Origin: an uncultured Flavobacteriaceae bacterium
GTDB taxonomy: Bacteria; Bacteroidota; Bacteroidia; Flavobacteriales; Flavobacteriaceae
DNA: 64,000 nt
Assembly: GCA_947488435.1 (NCBI GenBank)
Contig: CANKZG010000001.1
Location: forward strand, 1,542,308 to 1,606,307
Direction of reading: 5' to 3'
Positions 28,701 to 36,443 of this stretch are shown here, one piece after another; the stretch's first letter is position 1, and each line of letters starts with the position of its first letter. Under the pieces are notes generated by a model that made no database searches, had not been told where the DNA came from, and saw only the letters and a program-made list of their open reading frames with translations. The translations under genes were made by a program, and so were the position numbers.

Positions 28701-29933
28701 GCAAGACCAACGTTTGGCTTCGTTTTTGGAAGTCAAGCCGATGTACGTTTTGAAGCGGCTAGAAATGGATTTCTAACAACTTTTCCTGAATTTAATGATC
28801 AGTTTATACAACGAACCAACACTCAATTAAATATTACTGCAACTGCTCAGCCCATTCGGGATCTTACTATAGATTTGGTAGCCGATCGGCAGTTCTCTAG
28901 AAGTTTTCAGGAGAATTTTAGAGTAAATGAATTGAACAATGGGGATTTAGAATTTGAGAGCCTTTTAGGGAATAATTTTGGTAATTTTAGTATATCTGCA
29001 GTTTTAATAGGAACCGCATTTAAGAAAAGTGATGAAATTACTTCTGCTACTTTTGATGAATTTAGAGCGAATAGAATTACCATAGCGAATAGACTTGTTG
29101 CGGATAGAGGTCAAGATGTTGGTCCTTTAGATGCCGATGGTTTTCCACAGCGTTATGGAAAAACAAACCAAGATGTTTTATTACCGGCATTTTTTGCGGC
29201 GTACACTGGACAGGATGTGGAACGCGTAAATCTCGATGCTTTTCGAAAAATTCCAATTCCAAATTGGAATATTAAGTATACAGGTCTTATTCGAAATAAA
29301 TGGTTTAAGAAAAAATTCAAACGTTTTTCACTAAGTCATGGATATCAGGGATCTTATAGTATCAACTCTTTCCAGACAAATTTAGAACTCCAAAATACCC
29401 CTATAGATCCGGAAACACAAGATTTTCTTCCTGAAAATATAATCAATAATGTGGTATTGGCGGATCGATTCAATCCTTTAGTACGTGTAGATTTTGAAAT
29501 GCAGAACTCGTTGAGTGTTTTGGCAGAAGTGCGAACAGATCGCATTCTTTCCCTAAGTTTTGATAACAACTTACTAACGGAAATTGATGGAAAAGAATAC
29601 ACGCTTGGTTTAGGATATCGTTTTAAAGATGTAAAATTGGTAACCAATATTGGAGGTCAAAAACAACGATTAAAGGGCGATTTAAACCTTAAGGCAGATG
29701 TAAGTTTAAGAGATAATATTACAATTATTAGAAACTTAGATATTGATAATAATCAAGTTACCTCAGGACAAAACTTATTGTCAATCAAGTTTACTGCAGA
29801 TTATGCGCTTACTAAAAACTTAAATGCACTATTCTTTTACGATCATTCTTTTTCGCAATTTGCAGTGTCTACCGCCTTTCCGCAAACCACAATAAATGCT
29901 GGATTTACAATCCGATATAACTTTGGAAATTAA
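22773..29933 (+). CDS. sprA: gliding motility / type 9 secretion outer-membrane translocon SprA
   Basis: Giant outer-membrane protein of 2386 residues, the size expected for SprA (Sov), the beta-barrel through which the type 9 secretion system passes its substrates. A signal peptide is present (FRVLFILSGFFGSIQMTSAQ, cleavage near residue 33). The remainder is a repetitive series of beta-strand pairs with SprA-typical segments such as NRTNLSFNFDQRISLSLLG near 187-205 and AGFTIRYNFGN at the very C-terminus, ending with an aromatic-containing barrel strand. The start is TTG at 22773. It proves a T9SS/gliding lineage. No T9SS sorting domain was noticed in the other proteins of this window. Confidence 0.96.
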   Translation: MKKGARLFLKSYTFRVLFILSGFFGSIQMTSAQDNNAQQDSVQTDSVKTGFALGKLKLKDPNSIISKYTYDPRLDSYVYTQKIGEFDINYPLILTPAEYLELVRKEGIKSYFKEKIDAFTGKKEGSDEARKNLLPNFYVNNSFFESIFGGNTIEVIPQGSVAMDLGLIWQRNDNPALSPRNRTNLSFNFDQRISLSLLGKIGERLQVTANYDTEATFDFQNLVKLDYTPTEDDILQKIEIGNVSMPLNSSLITGAQSLFGVKTELQFGKTKVTTVFSEQRSQNNTVVAQGGGTLNDFSLTALDYDEDKHFFLAQFFRDQYDNALRNYPYLNTQVRITRLEVWVTNRSQQTLNVRNIVGIQDLGEAVEDQTRIGNLNGAPAGFFNFSGEAGNLPRNNANDFDPDLINNGGVLTNSIRDIATVQAGFNIPGFTVNQGFDYAILENARKLEEGRDYKLSDQLGYISLNQRLSNDEVLAVAYQYTFNGQVFQVGEFANGGIDATTVAPGVESPIINNNTLILKLLKSNITNVQDPIWDLMMKNIYATGAFQLSQEDFKLNILYSDPTPRNYLTPVDDVGFPDGLEDRILLDVFNLDRLNVYNDVQSGGDGFFDFLPGITIDSQSGLIIFTQVEPFGESLFDLLGGGIYDVDNDVGYNANQVQYVFRNMYAFTKASSLEDAEKNRFQIRGRYKSEGSSGIPIGAFNVPRGSVRVTAGARQLQEGIDFTVNYAAGTVQLLDPSLEASNTPINISVENNAIFGQQTRRFTGVNVEHKINENFVIGGTLLNLNERPLTQKSNFGVEPVNNTVYGFNGNFSTEIPFLTRLVNKLPNIDTDVPSNLSIRGEIAVLKPNSPRNADFEGETTSFVDDFEGAQALIDIRSSLGWSLASTPLEFAPGGQLTGNSPEDPANLENGFGRAKVAWYTIDPIFFTNQRPAALSDNDVSTNATRRVFIDEIFPQIDIAQGQTTVQNTLDIAYYPNAKGPYNNNPNFEGEQPQDKWGGIMRSLSSTNFEQSNVEFVQFWVLDPFVDGDATSNGELVINLGNISEDILKDGRKQYENGLPGVNSNDLVAPTSWGEVPSTQSLVYAFDADEANRTLQDIGLDGLDDVRESAIYTNNTGPDPALDNYIYYLNREGGILERYLDFNNTQGNSPVNVTNTDRGSTTLPDVEDIDRDLTTNTINSYFEYRIPIRPGISINDEFVSDITEGLTPNLPNGTQLNRRWIQFKIPLSEFTDAVGGITDFRSVSFMRMYLTGFTDDVVLRFATLDLVRGDWRTFTRSLQPDVDNDPSNDGTSLDVNTVNIEENSTRLPIPYVLPPGVVREQLNNNNTIIRQNEQALSLKVEGLESEDSRGVFKNVNIDIRQYERIKMFMHAEEVLESDFIDGETPLVGFLRIGTDFVDNFYQVEIPLQFTPFSATSAEDIWPEVNEIDLALSDLNRIKSEGISNQTLNEITFYEIIDGELTEVDEFAPRTVGQARIGIRGNPSLGSIRSMMVGIKNIDRGTARGEVWFNELRLAGLDNNGGWAAVASLDANIADFANVSATGNRSTSGFGSIDQTPNERLREDAIAYDVVTNVNVGQLFPKKWGLQIPFNYGIGEQVITPEFDPVFDDLKLDDRIAAADTPAEAETIKKQAEDYTKRTSINLIGVRKDRSEEADANFYDVENFTFNYSYNETDHRDFEVANLRDQNITTGFVYNHNFKPATVAPFAKKDSLFTGKYWQWLKELNLNLLPTSISVNSNFNRAFNQQRFRDVLEPGVEALDLPLLQQRNYLFSWQYALNYSLTKSLRVNLTASNNNIVRNYFNEAGNPDSGINQDLDIWDGFFDFGEPNRHSQALQLNYELPFSKIPTLDFINAQFTYTSNFDWQRGGDAIREVAGEDINTVQNANTYNLTAALSMQRLYDYLGLKKRTGKTVASRVPVRRDKAGNPSATGEKTQKKTSKLFNTAVDILTMVKRININYNENNGKVLPGYTQSVGFIGTARPTFGFVFGSQADVRFEAARNGFLTTFPEFNDQFIQRTNTQLNITATAQPIRDLTIDLVADRQFSRSFQENFRVNELNNGDLEFESLLGNNFGNFSISAVLIGTAFKKSDEITSATFDEFRANRITIANRLVADRGQDVGPLDADGFPQRYGKTNQDVLLPAFFAAYTGQDVERVNLDAFRKIPIPNWNIKYTGLIRNKWFKKKFKRFSLSHGYQGSYSINSFQTNLELQNTPIDPETQDFLPENIINNVVLADRFNPLVRVDFEMQNSLSVLAEVRTDRILSLSFDNNLLTEIDGKEYTLGLGYRFKDVKLVTNIGGQKQRLKGDLNLKADVSLRDNITIIRNLDIDNNQVTSGQNLLSIKFTADYALTKNLNALFFYDHSFSQFAVSTAFPQTTINAGFTIRYNFGN

Positions 29934-30003
29934 ATCCTGATTTACGGTATTATTTCCGGAGAGAAAAAAGTTAATATGCTTTAGAATTTATCGAGATACT
30001 TTT

Positions 30004-30034
30004 TTTGAATAGCTCAGATATTCTGTTACATTTG
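30004..30034 (+). promoter_or_regulatory. promoter of gcvH
   Basis: TTTG at 30004-30007 and TACATTTG at 30027-30034, 19 bases apart. This is a close fit to the Bacteroidota -33/-7 consensus (TTTG-N19-21-TAnnTTTG). The gcvH ATG is 28 bases downstream. Confidence 0.65.
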
Positions 30035-30062
30035 TTACGCTAATAAAACAAACATTCAAAGC

Positions 30063-30443
30063 ATGAATACGCCATCTGAATTAAAGTACACTAAAGACCA
30101 CGAATGGGTTAAAATAGACGGAGATGTCGCCACTGTGGGAATAACAGATTTTGCCCAAAGTGAATTGGGAGATATCGTTTATGTAGAAGTTGAAACGGTA
30201 GACGAGACGCTGGATAAAGATGAAGTTTTTGGCACGGTAGAGGCCGTTAAAACTGTTTCTGACCTGTTTTTGCCTCTAAGCGGTGAAATTATCGAATTTA
30301 ATGAAGAGCTCGAAGACGAACCTGAAAATGTGAATTCTGATCCTTATGGCAAAGGATGGATGATAAAAATAAAACTCAATGATCATACTGAAATTGATGG
30401 ACTTTTAAGTGATGAGGCGTACAAAGAACTCGTAGGTGCTTAA
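30063..30443 (+). CDS. gcvH: glycine cleavage system H protein
   Basis: 126-residue lipoyl carrier of the glycine cleavage complex. The lipoylated lysine is K63 in [16 protein letters not shown], preceded by the typical [30 protein letters not shown] start. Length is normal. It moves the aminomethyl group from GcvP to GcvT; the partner genes are not in this window. The VanZ-like gene overlaps its end by 8 bases. Confidence 0.97.
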   Translation: MNTPSELKYTKDHEWVKIDGDVATVGITDFAQSELGDIVYVEVETVDETLDKDEVFGTVEAVKTVSDLFLPLSGEIIEFNEELEDEPENVNSDPYGKGWMIKIKLNDHTEIDGLLSDEAYKELVGA

Positions 30444-30834
30444 AGGCTATTGGTATACAATTTTTTTTATAAGCTGGATGGTGCTCATAACACTATTCAG
30501 CTTATTTAGTTTTGATTTTCCTATAACTGATAAAAACTTTTTTAATATCCCGAATTTTGATAAAATTGTGCATTTTGGATTCTACTTCGTAGTTGCGATT
30601 CTAGGTAGTTTTTTTGTCCGCGAGCGCTTCAAAAAAGGATGGGACATTTTGGAAGTAGTGAAAGGAGCGACCTTTTTTGCGATTGTTTATGGTACGATTA
30701 TTGAGGTATTACAGTATGCTTTAGATACAGGTCGAGATGGAAGTGTATGGGATGCATTAGCAAACAGCGCTGGGGCATTAATAGCATTTTTATTGCTGAA
30801 ACTTTTTTTTGTACCAAAGGGGTGGCTCAAGTAG
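30436..30834 (+). CDS. VanZ-like family membrane protein
   Basis: 132 residues with four membrane helices and the VanZ-family pattern: [19 protein letters not shown], then [33 protein letters not shown], carrying the conserved His, Glu and Asp-x-x-Ala-Asn. The start is GTG at 30436, overlapping gcvH, so translation is probably coupled. gcvH-vanZ pairs are common in flavobacteria. The role is unknown despite the name taken from teicoplanin resistance. Confidence 0.8.
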   Translation: MLKGYWYTIFFISWMVLITLFSLFSFDFPITDKNFFNIPNFDKIVHFGFYFVVAILGSFFVRERFKKGWDILEVVKGATFFAIVYGTIIEVLQYALDTGRDGSVWDALANSAGALIAFLLLKLFFVPKGWLK

Positions 30835-30971
30835 AAAATTAAAATTAAAGTATCTTTATCTATACCTTTATAGGGATGTTAAATTTTATATAAGCCTCAG
30901 TATCAGTAGGATTAAAAATTTTGAATCGATAAAATAAATATATAAATTAGCAAACACTAAAATTAGTACTT

Positions 30972-31691
30972 ATGGAACCAAAAAAGAATCCAAAAGCTGA
31001 CTTGACAAAAAATAGCAGTCTTTATTTTGTTATAGGATTAGCATTGGTAATGTTGTTTACGTATGCAGCCTTAGAGTGGAAGACTTATGATAAGGCCAAC
31101 GATTATGATATTAGTTTAAATGTTGAAGATGATTTGGATGAAGAAGTTCCAATGACAGAACAAATTAAAACACCACCTCCACCTCCACCTCCAGCAGCTC
31201 CTGAGGTTATTGAAGTTGTTGAAGATGAAGAGGAAGTAGAAGAAACAGTTATTGAATCTACCGAAACCAGTCAGGAAGAAGAAATTATAGAAATTGAAGA
31301 TGTAGCGGTAGAGGAAGATTTTGAAGATGTAGATGTTCCATTTGCAGTTATTGAAGATGTGCCAATTTTTCCGGGATGTGAAAAAGAAAAAGGAAAAGGC
31401 GCTAAAGCAATGAGAGATTGTTTTAATAAAAGTATGCAAAAACATATTCGTAAAAATTTCCGCTATCCGGAAATTGCTCAGGAATTGGGAATACAAGGAA
31501 GAGTTAGTGTTGTATTTACCATTCAAAAAGATGGTTCTATAGGAAATGTGCGAATGAGAGGTCCGGATAAGAACTTAGAAAAAGAAGCAGCTAGAATTAT
31601 TGGGAAGTTACCAAAAATGACCCCAGGAAAGCAGCGTGGAAGACCAGTAAGAGTTCCATTTAGTATTCCAATTACATTTAAATTACAGTAG
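30972..31691 (+). CDS. tonB: energy transducer TonB
   Basis: 239 residues: an N-terminal membrane anchor (SSLYFVIGLALVMLFTYAAL, about 15-34), a Pro run (PPPPPPPAAP, about 69-78), a Glu-rich periplasmic linker (about 80-125), and a C-terminal TonB_C domain (VPIFPGCEKEKG...RYPEIAQELGIQGRVSVVFTIQKDGSI..., about 128-239). It transmits proton-motive force from ExbB/ExbD to outer-membrane receptors. The linker is unusually acidic rather than Lys-Pro-rich. A strong terminator follows. Confidence 0.9.
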   Translation: MEPKKNPKADLTKNSSLYFVIGLALVMLFTYAALEWKTYDKANDYDISLNVEDDLDEEVPMTEQIKTPPPPPPPAAPEVIEVVEDEEEVEETVIESTETSQEEEIIEIEDVAVEEDFEDVDVPFAVIEDVPIFPGCEKEKGKGAKAMRDCFNKSMQKHIRKNFRYPEIAQELGIQGRVSVVFTIQKDGSIGNVRMRGPDKNLEKEAARIIGKLPKMTPGKQRGRPVRVPFSIPITFKLQ

Positions 31692-31714
31692 TAAAACTAC
31701 TTTTAAGGATATTG

Positions 31715-31745
31715 AAATCCCGAGCCTAGGCTCGGGATTTTTTTT
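31715..31745 (+). terminator. terminator after the first tonB
   Basis: GC-rich 11-bp stem (AAATCCCGAGC / GCTCGGGATTT) with loop CTAG, followed by a run of T. Clear intrinsic terminator between the two tonB genes. Confidence 0.9.
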
Positions 31746-31810
31746 GGTACACTTCTTGTATTTTAACATAATAGTAACATCCCAATATTTGGGACTTAAA
31801 CAAAACTATT

Positions 31811-32614
31811 ATGAAAAAAAACAGTACAAGAGCTACTGATTCTCACGGCAATGAGAATAGTAGCACAGCCACCAATGGTATCCCTGCTAAAAAGAAGGAA
31901 TACTGGGTAAATCTACGAAAAAATGGGTTTTTTCGTTTTCAAATTGGTTTGATTCTTGCCTTGCTTATGGCGTATTTTGGTTTGGAAGCTTCATTTAAGG
32001 TATTGCAACCGACCACTACAATTTCAGAACCAATCCCTCCAGACCTAGTGCTTATTGAACCTGATATTCCTAAATGGAGAGCAGAGCAGCCCCAACAAGA
32101 AGTTGTAGTTCTTCCTAAGGCGGTAACCAATCCTGATAAAATTAGAATCGAAAAGAATGATTCAGGAAAGAAAGAAACACCAAGCTTTATTGCTCCGATA
32201 CCGCCGGATGATGGAAATCTAGATCCCAATAATATTCCATATGAAGAACCTGATAAGGATGAGGTTATCCCAATTGCAGCAGTACAAGAAGCGCCTATAT
32301 TTCCTGGATGCGAGAAGGTGAAAACGTCAGAACGATTTAATTGTTTTAACAAGAAGATGAACAGACATGTCCGGCGAAACTTTAGATTTCCTGAGTCGGC
32401 CATAACATTACGACAACAAGGTAAGGTTTATGCGATATTTAAAATTGGCTTAAATGGAGAAATCGAAGATGTTGAGGTAAGAGGACCGGCAAAAATGTTA
32501 GAGAAAGAGGCTAGTCGTATTATTCATAAATTGCCGCAAATGACCCCAGGGAAGAATAATGGAAAGCCAGTACGAGTATCCTATAGTATTCCCATAAATT
32601 TTATTTTAGAATAA
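31811..32614 (+). CDS. energy transducer TonB, second paralogue
   Basis: 267 residues with a cytoplasmic N-terminal extension of about 45 residues, one membrane anchor (FRFQIGLILALLMAYFGLEASF, about 43-64), a Pro/Glu-containing linker, and a TonB_C domain from about residue 155 (EAPIFPGCEKVK...NFRFPESAITLRQQGKVYAIFKIGLNGEI). It is clearly homologous to the preceding gene: IFPGCEK, HVRRNFRFPE and MTPGKNNGKPVRVSYSIPI correspond to matching segments there. It has its own transcription unit between two terminators. The promoter region contains a short palindrome CCCAA-TAT-TTGGG at 31781-31793. Confidence 0.88.
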   Translation: MKKNSTRATDSHGNENSSTATNGIPAKKKEYWVNLRKNGFFRFQIGLILALLMAYFGLEASFKVLQPTTTISEPIPPDLVLIEPDIPKWRAEQPQQEVVVLPKAVTNPDKIRIEKNDSGKKETPSFIAPIPPDDGNLDPNNIPYEEPDKDEVIPIAAVQEAPIFPGCEKVKTSERFNCFNKKMNRHVRRNFRFPESAITLRQQGKVYAIFKIGLNGEIEDVEVRGPAKMLEKEASRIIHKLPQMTPGKNNGKPVRVSYSIPINFILE

Positions 32615-32629
32615 AACTTTAGTATATAG

Positions 32630-32677
32630 AAAAATCAACCCAAAAACAGAATGATTACCGGGTTGATTTTTCTTTTT
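32630..32677. terminator. bidirectional terminator between tonB2 and MBL hydrolase
   Basis: 12-bp inverted repeat (AAAAATCAACCC / GGGTTGATTTTT) with an 18-base loop, flanked by A-rich sequence on one side and T-rich on the other. It can serve the rightward tonB gene and the leftward hydrolase gene. Confidence 0.75.
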
Positions 32678-32682
32678 TGGTA

Positions 32683-33582
32683 TTATTTCGAGAGACTTTT
32701 ATACAAGGTTTCGCGCATACGTTCTGGTTTTATAAATCCAACTCCAAAAGTAGCATCGTACGCACGGGTGAGTGAACTATTGGCTTTGACTTCTGCTAAA
32801 GTTTTTCCAGCGTCGATTTCTGCTTTAACTTTAGTCCGAAGATCTTCCAACATCGCAAGGTAAAGCCTCATTTCTTTTTTGTTAGACGGTCTACCATGTC
32901 CGGGAATAACTTTGGTATCGTCATTAATTACAAGCAACGCCTTTTTCTGAGCCTCTATAAGTCCATCAACACTACCTCCATTATTTAGATCAATATAAGG
33001 ATACCTTCCCGAAAAATAAGTGTCTCCCATATGAAGTACATTATTAGCTGCGAAATAAATAATAGCGTCTCCATCGGTATGAGCATTGTGAACATGAATG
33101 GTCATAATGGTTTCCTTACCCTCATATAAAGTAAGATCATCAGAAAAAGTAATTTCCGGAAGCATTAATTGGTAATAGGCCTCATCGATCTTTTTTTCTT
33201 CCAAAAGCTTTTGCATATTGGTAGCAATACGTGTTCTTACATTATCATGAGCTACTAAAGTGGTTTTATCTCCATTAAATTTTGCATTTCCTCCACTATG
33301 GTCTCCGTGCATGTGCGTATTGAATAGAAAAGAGATAGGTTTATCTGTAAGAGTTGCAATAGTTTTCATGAGTTTTTCACTTAAACGATCAAACTGATCG
33401 TCAATCATAAAAACTTGTTTTTCCCCTACGTAAATCCCAATATTTCCACCTTGACCGGTTAACATATATACCTGATTGGATAAAGTATCAACGGTAATTA
33501 CCACTTCTCTGTTTTGCGCATTTAGAGTGGTAAAACCAGTAAAAAGTAGGGTTAGAATTAGAGGATGGATAAATTTTTTCAT
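32683..33582 (-). CDS. secreted metallo-beta-lactamase-fold hydrolase
   Basis: 299 residues with a signal peptide (MKKFIHPLILTLLFTGFTTLNAQ). The zinc motif is H90-x-H92-x-D94-H95 in FNTHMHGDHSGG, with further metal-site candidates in VHNAHTDGDAI and the C-terminal VIPGHGRPS. It is a periplasmic MBL-fold hydrolase of the broad family that includes class B lactamases and the quinoprotein-relay type; lactamase activity cannot be claimed. Single gene, divergent from the heme O synthase gene. Confidence 0.85.
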   Translation of the reverse strand: MKKFIHPLILTLLFTGFTTLNAQNREVVITVDTLSNQVYMLTGQGGNIGIYVGEKQVFMIDDQFDRLSEKLMKTIATLTDKPISFLFNTHMHGDHSGGNAKFNGDKTTLVAHDNVRTRIATNMQKLLEEKKIDEAYYQLMLPEITFSDDLTLYEGKETIMTIHVHNAHTDGDAIIYFAANNVLHMGDTYFSGRYPYIDLNNGGSVDGLIEAQKKALLVINDDTKVIPGHGRPSNKKEMRLYLAMLEDLRTKVKAEIDAGKTLAEVKANSSLTRAYDATFGVGFIKPERMRETLYKSLSK

Positions 33583-33644
33583 TTGTAGTGTTTTTAGCTG
33601 TCTGTGGAGTTAATCGTTAAAAAAGTATAAACATTACGTTTTCA

Positions 33645-33675
33645 TTGCAAAAACAGCATTCGGGGCGTATCTTTG
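33645..33675 (+). promoter_or_regulatory. promoter of the cytochrome oxidase cluster
   Basis: TTG at 33645-33647 and TATCTTTG at 33668-33675, 20 bases apart, a good Bacteroidota promoter. The box overlaps the upstream in-frame TTG at 33673, which argues that this TTG is not the translation start of the following gene. Confidence 0.6.
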
Positions 33676-33696
33676 CGCACGCTAAAAAAACTCTTA

Positions 33697-34611
33697 ATGA
33701 AGACTGCGGTAAGCACAGCTAAAAATACTTCTTGGTCTTTAATTTTTGCCGATTTTAAAGAAATCACAAAGGCAAGGTTGGCTATTAGTGTAGTATTTTC
33801 TTCTTTGGCGGGGTATTTTTTAGGAGCATGGGAGGTTGAACTTTCTGCAATAGTATTACTCGCGTTTGGAGGATATTGTATGGTAGGAGCTTCCAATGCC
33901 TACAATCAGGTTATAGAAAGAGATTTAGACGCGTTGATGAACAGAACGCGGAACAGACCAATTCCTTCAGGAAGAATGTCGGTCAATAAGGCAATGTTTA
34001 TTGCCGTAGTTCTAACGCTTCTAGGTATTATCACCTTATATATATTAAACCCTAAAACTGCGATGTTTGGGGCAATTTCTATTTTCCTATACACCAGTTG
34101 CTACACCCCTTTAAAAACCAAAACACCATTAGCAGTATTTGTAGGAGCTTTTCCTGGTGCCATTCCTTTTATGTTAGGATGGGTAGCTGCCACAGATGAT
34201 TTTGGAATTGAACCGGGAACTTTATTTATGATTCAATTTTTTTGGCAATTCCCCCATTTTTGGGCCTTAGGATGGATGCTGGATGAGGATTATAAAAAAG
34301 GAGGCTTTAAAATGTTGCCTACTGGAAAAAAAGATAAAGGCACCGCACTGCAAATAATTATGTATACCATCTGGATGCTAATTATCTCCGTTATCCCAGT
34401 ATTTGGTTTTACAGGAAGGTTGCAATTATCCATTCCAGCGGCGATAATAGTATTTTTAATGGGGATGGTAATGCTGATTTTTGCATTTAAATTATTTGAA
34501 AAAAGAGATAATAAATCGGCCAGACAGCTTATGCTGGCCAGCGTAAGTTATATCACTCTAATGCAAGTGGTATATGTTGCTGATAAATTCTTAATAATAC
34601 CATGGATTTAA
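33697..34611 (+). CDS. cyoE: protoheme IX farnesyltransferase (heme O synthase)
   Basis: UbiA-family membrane prenyltransferase (CtaB/CyoE) making heme O from heme b and farnesyl diphosphate. The start is set at ATG 33697 (MKTAVSTAK) because the upstream TTG at 33673 lies in the promoter box; length is then 304. The Asp-rich motif NAYNQVIERDLDALMNRTRNRPIPSGR is intact, as are YTPLKTKTP and DEDYKKGGFKMLP in the second half. First gene of the oxidase cluster; it overlaps the next gene by 10 bases. Confidence 0.95.
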   Translation: MKTAVSTAKNTSWSLIFADFKEITKARLAISVVFSSLAGYFLGAWEVELSAIVLLAFGGYCMVGASNAYNQVIERDLDALMNRTRNRPIPSGRMSVNKAMFIAVVLTLLGIITLYILNPKTAMFGAISIFLYTSCYTPLKTKTPLAVFVGAFPGAIPFMLGWVAATDDFGIEPGTLFMIQFFWQFPHFWALGWMLDEDYKKGGFKMLPTGKKDKGTALQIIMYTIWMLIISVIPVFGFTGRLQLSIPAAIIVFLMGMVMLIFAFKLFEKRDNKSARQLMLASVSYITLMQVVYVADKFLIIPWI

Positions 34612-35183
34612 CACAAGGAACTGCCAAGCAGAAGAGAGATCGTTCCAGAAAAATGCTATTGTGGTTTGGAATAGTGAGCCTAATTATGGCTTTTGCTGCC
34701 TTAACCAGTGCTTATATTGTTAGTAGTAAAAGAGATGATTGGTTGCAAAACCTAGAACTCCCTTCTGCTTTTTACCTAAGCACAGTAATACTGCTTATAA
34801 GTAGTGTTACCTATATATTGGCAAAGTATAACATCAAGAAAAATCAAATTGGACAAACTAGCGTTTGGTTGTTACTTACTTTAGGCTTGGGAATAGCCTT
34901 TATAGCATTACAGTTTGTTGGGTTTTCTCAGATGATAGGAGAAGGGCACTATTTTACGGGTCCCACGAGTAACGTTAGAACATCATATACATTTGCAATA
35001 GCAGCATTGCATATAGCTCACGTTGCTGCTGGAATTATATCTCTAGTCGTGGTAATTTTCAATCACTTAACAAGAAAATACAGCGCAAATGAGTATTTGG
35101 GACTTGAAATGGGCGCTTCCTTTTGGCATTTCTTAGATATATTATGGATTTACCTAATATTATTTATGACTTTTGTTAATTAA
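34602..35183 (+). CDS. heme-copper oxidase subunit III (short form)
   Basis: 193 residues with five membrane helices, typical of bacterial cytochrome c oxidase subunit III. Markers are MLLWFGIVSLIMAFAALTSAYIV near the start, FAIAALHIAHVAAGIISLVVV (about 131-151) and FWHFLDILWIYLILFMTFVN at the end. It overlaps cyoE and so is translationally coupled. A second, longer subunit III follows. Subunits I and II are not in this window and must be encoded elsewhere. Confidence 0.88.
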   Translation: MDLTQGTAKQKRDRSRKMLLWFGIVSLIMAFAALTSAYIVSSKRDDWLQNLELPSAFYLSTVILLISSVTYILAKYNIKKNQIGQTSVWLLLTLGLGIAFIALQFVGFSQMIGEGHYFTGPTSNVRTSYTFAIAALHIAHVAAGIISLVVVIFNHLTRKYSANEYLGLEMGASFWHFLDILWIYLILFMTFVN

Positions 35184-35363
35184 GGCGCCTCCCTAAATTA
35201 ACAATAAATGAATGGTGAGGCTACGCGATTTCGCAAAAGTCATAAGTAAATCAAATAGCTTAAAAAAGATACAATTTCATACAATTTTCCGCAAAGCTTT
35301 GTAGTTATATTTGCGGTTCAAATAAAAGCAACATTTTTTCGATTATTTTGAACAGTAAAAAAT

Positions 35364-35392
35364 TTTGAATCACCGAAAAAAATGTAAATTTG
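35364..35392 (+). promoter_or_regulatory. possible promoter before the long subunit III gene
   Basis: TTTG at 35364-35367 and TAAATTTG at 35385-35392, 17 bases apart; the ATG is 30 bases downstream. A second box, TATATTTG at 35306-35313, has no matching -33 element. The 238-base spacer therefore probably starts a second transcript within the cluster. Confidence 0.45.
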
Positions 35393-35421
35393 TGAAAATT
35401 TTAATAAAAGGATAAACTTAT

Positions 35422-36396
35422 ATGGATTCTACAGTGACAACGGGTACAGAAGAAAGTGTTTGGGGTGGAGGCAATAAACCTTTGAACGCTAGTTATGGAA
35501 AACTAATGATGTGGTTCTTTCTGGTTTCTGATGCACTTACTTTTTCTGGCTTCCTTGCTTCCTATGGCTTTTCAAGATTTAAGTTCATTGAATCATGGCC
35601 AATTGCGGATGAAGTGTTTACGCACGTTCCCTTTTTTCATGGAAATTTCCCAATGTATTATGTGGCTTTCATGACCTTTATTTTGATCATGTCTTCCGTG
35701 ACTATGGTATTGGCTGTAGATGCAGGGCATAAAATGAAAAAGAATGCCGTAATCTGGTATATGTTTCTTACTATTATTGGAGGTGCAATTTTCGTAGGGT
35801 CGCAGGCTTGGGAATGGGCTACTTTTATTAAAGGAGATTATGGTGCTGTAGAAACCCGAGGAGGACGTATTTTACAATTTGTAAAAGCCGATGAAAATTC
35901 AAGAGCAGCACTAGCGGATTTTGCAGTGACCTTACCAGAAGAGCGTATAGTGCATAAAAGAAAAAATGGGGTTTGGTTTGATAGCGAAGGATATAAAACA
36001 AGCTTTTCTTTAAATGAAGTTATGGAAGGATTTAAGTCCAATCCAAATATTCTGATACGCACAGAGGTTCTCGACGAAAATGGAGAAAAAACCTTATTAA
36101 ATAGAGAACAGTCACTAAAGAAATTAAAAGAGGCTGTCGCGGTTGTAGAAGGAGCTAATTTGGTACATAATGAATATGGAAACCGATTATTCGCAGACTT
36201 TTTCTTCTTTATTACAGGATTTCATGGATTCCACGTATTTTCAGGAGTATTGATCAACCTTATTATATTCTTTAATGTCATTTTAGGCACCTACGAAAAA
36301 AGAGGGCATTATGAGATGGTTGAAAAAGTAGGATTGTATTGGCACTTTGTAGATTTAGTATGGGTATTCGTATTTACCTTCTTTTATTTGGTGTAA
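35422..36396 (+). CDS. cytochrome c oxidase subunit III (long form with soluble insert)
   Basis: 324 residues. Membrane helices MMWFFLVSDALTFSGFLASYG (about 29-49), YYVAFMTFILIMSSVTMVLAV and WYMFLTIIGGAIFVGSQAWEW precede a polar segment of about 110 residues (about 140-250), after which FFFFITGFHGFHVFSGVLINLIIFF and LYWHFVDLVWVFVFTFFYLV complete the fold. The GFHGFHVFSG and YWHFVDLVWV motifs are diagnostic for COX3. The hydrophilic segment between helices is an addition compared with proteobacterial COX3. It probably pairs with the subunit IV gene that follows. Confidence 0.92.
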   Translation: MDSTVTTGTEESVWGGGNKPLNASYGKLMMWFFLVSDALTFSGFLASYGFSRFKFIESWPIADEVFTHVPFFHGNFPMYYVAFMTFILIMSSVTMVLAVDAGHKMKKNAVIWYMFLTIIGGAIFVGSQAWEWATFIKGDYGAVETRGGRILQFVKADENSRAALADFAVTLPEERIVHKRKNGVWFDSEGYKTSFSLNEVMEGFKSNPNILIRTEVLDENGEKTLLNREQSLKKLKEAVAVVEGANLVHNEYGNRLFADFFFFITGFHGFHVFSGVLINLIIFFNVILGTYEKRGHYEMVEKVGLYWHFVDLVWVFVFTFFYLV

Positions 36397-36443
36397 TCAA
36401 ATTCCAGTTCGATTTAAAAAAAGTATAAGTATAGATTAGCAAT

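Noticed and set aside
31781-31793. Palindrome CCCAATATTTGGG before the second tonB as an operator
   Set aside because: Only 5-bp arms and a single occurrence; chance is likely.
33673-33696. Upstream TTG start extending heme O synthase by 8 residues
   Set aside because: The TTG is part of the TATCTTTG promoter box; ATG 33697 is the sensible start.
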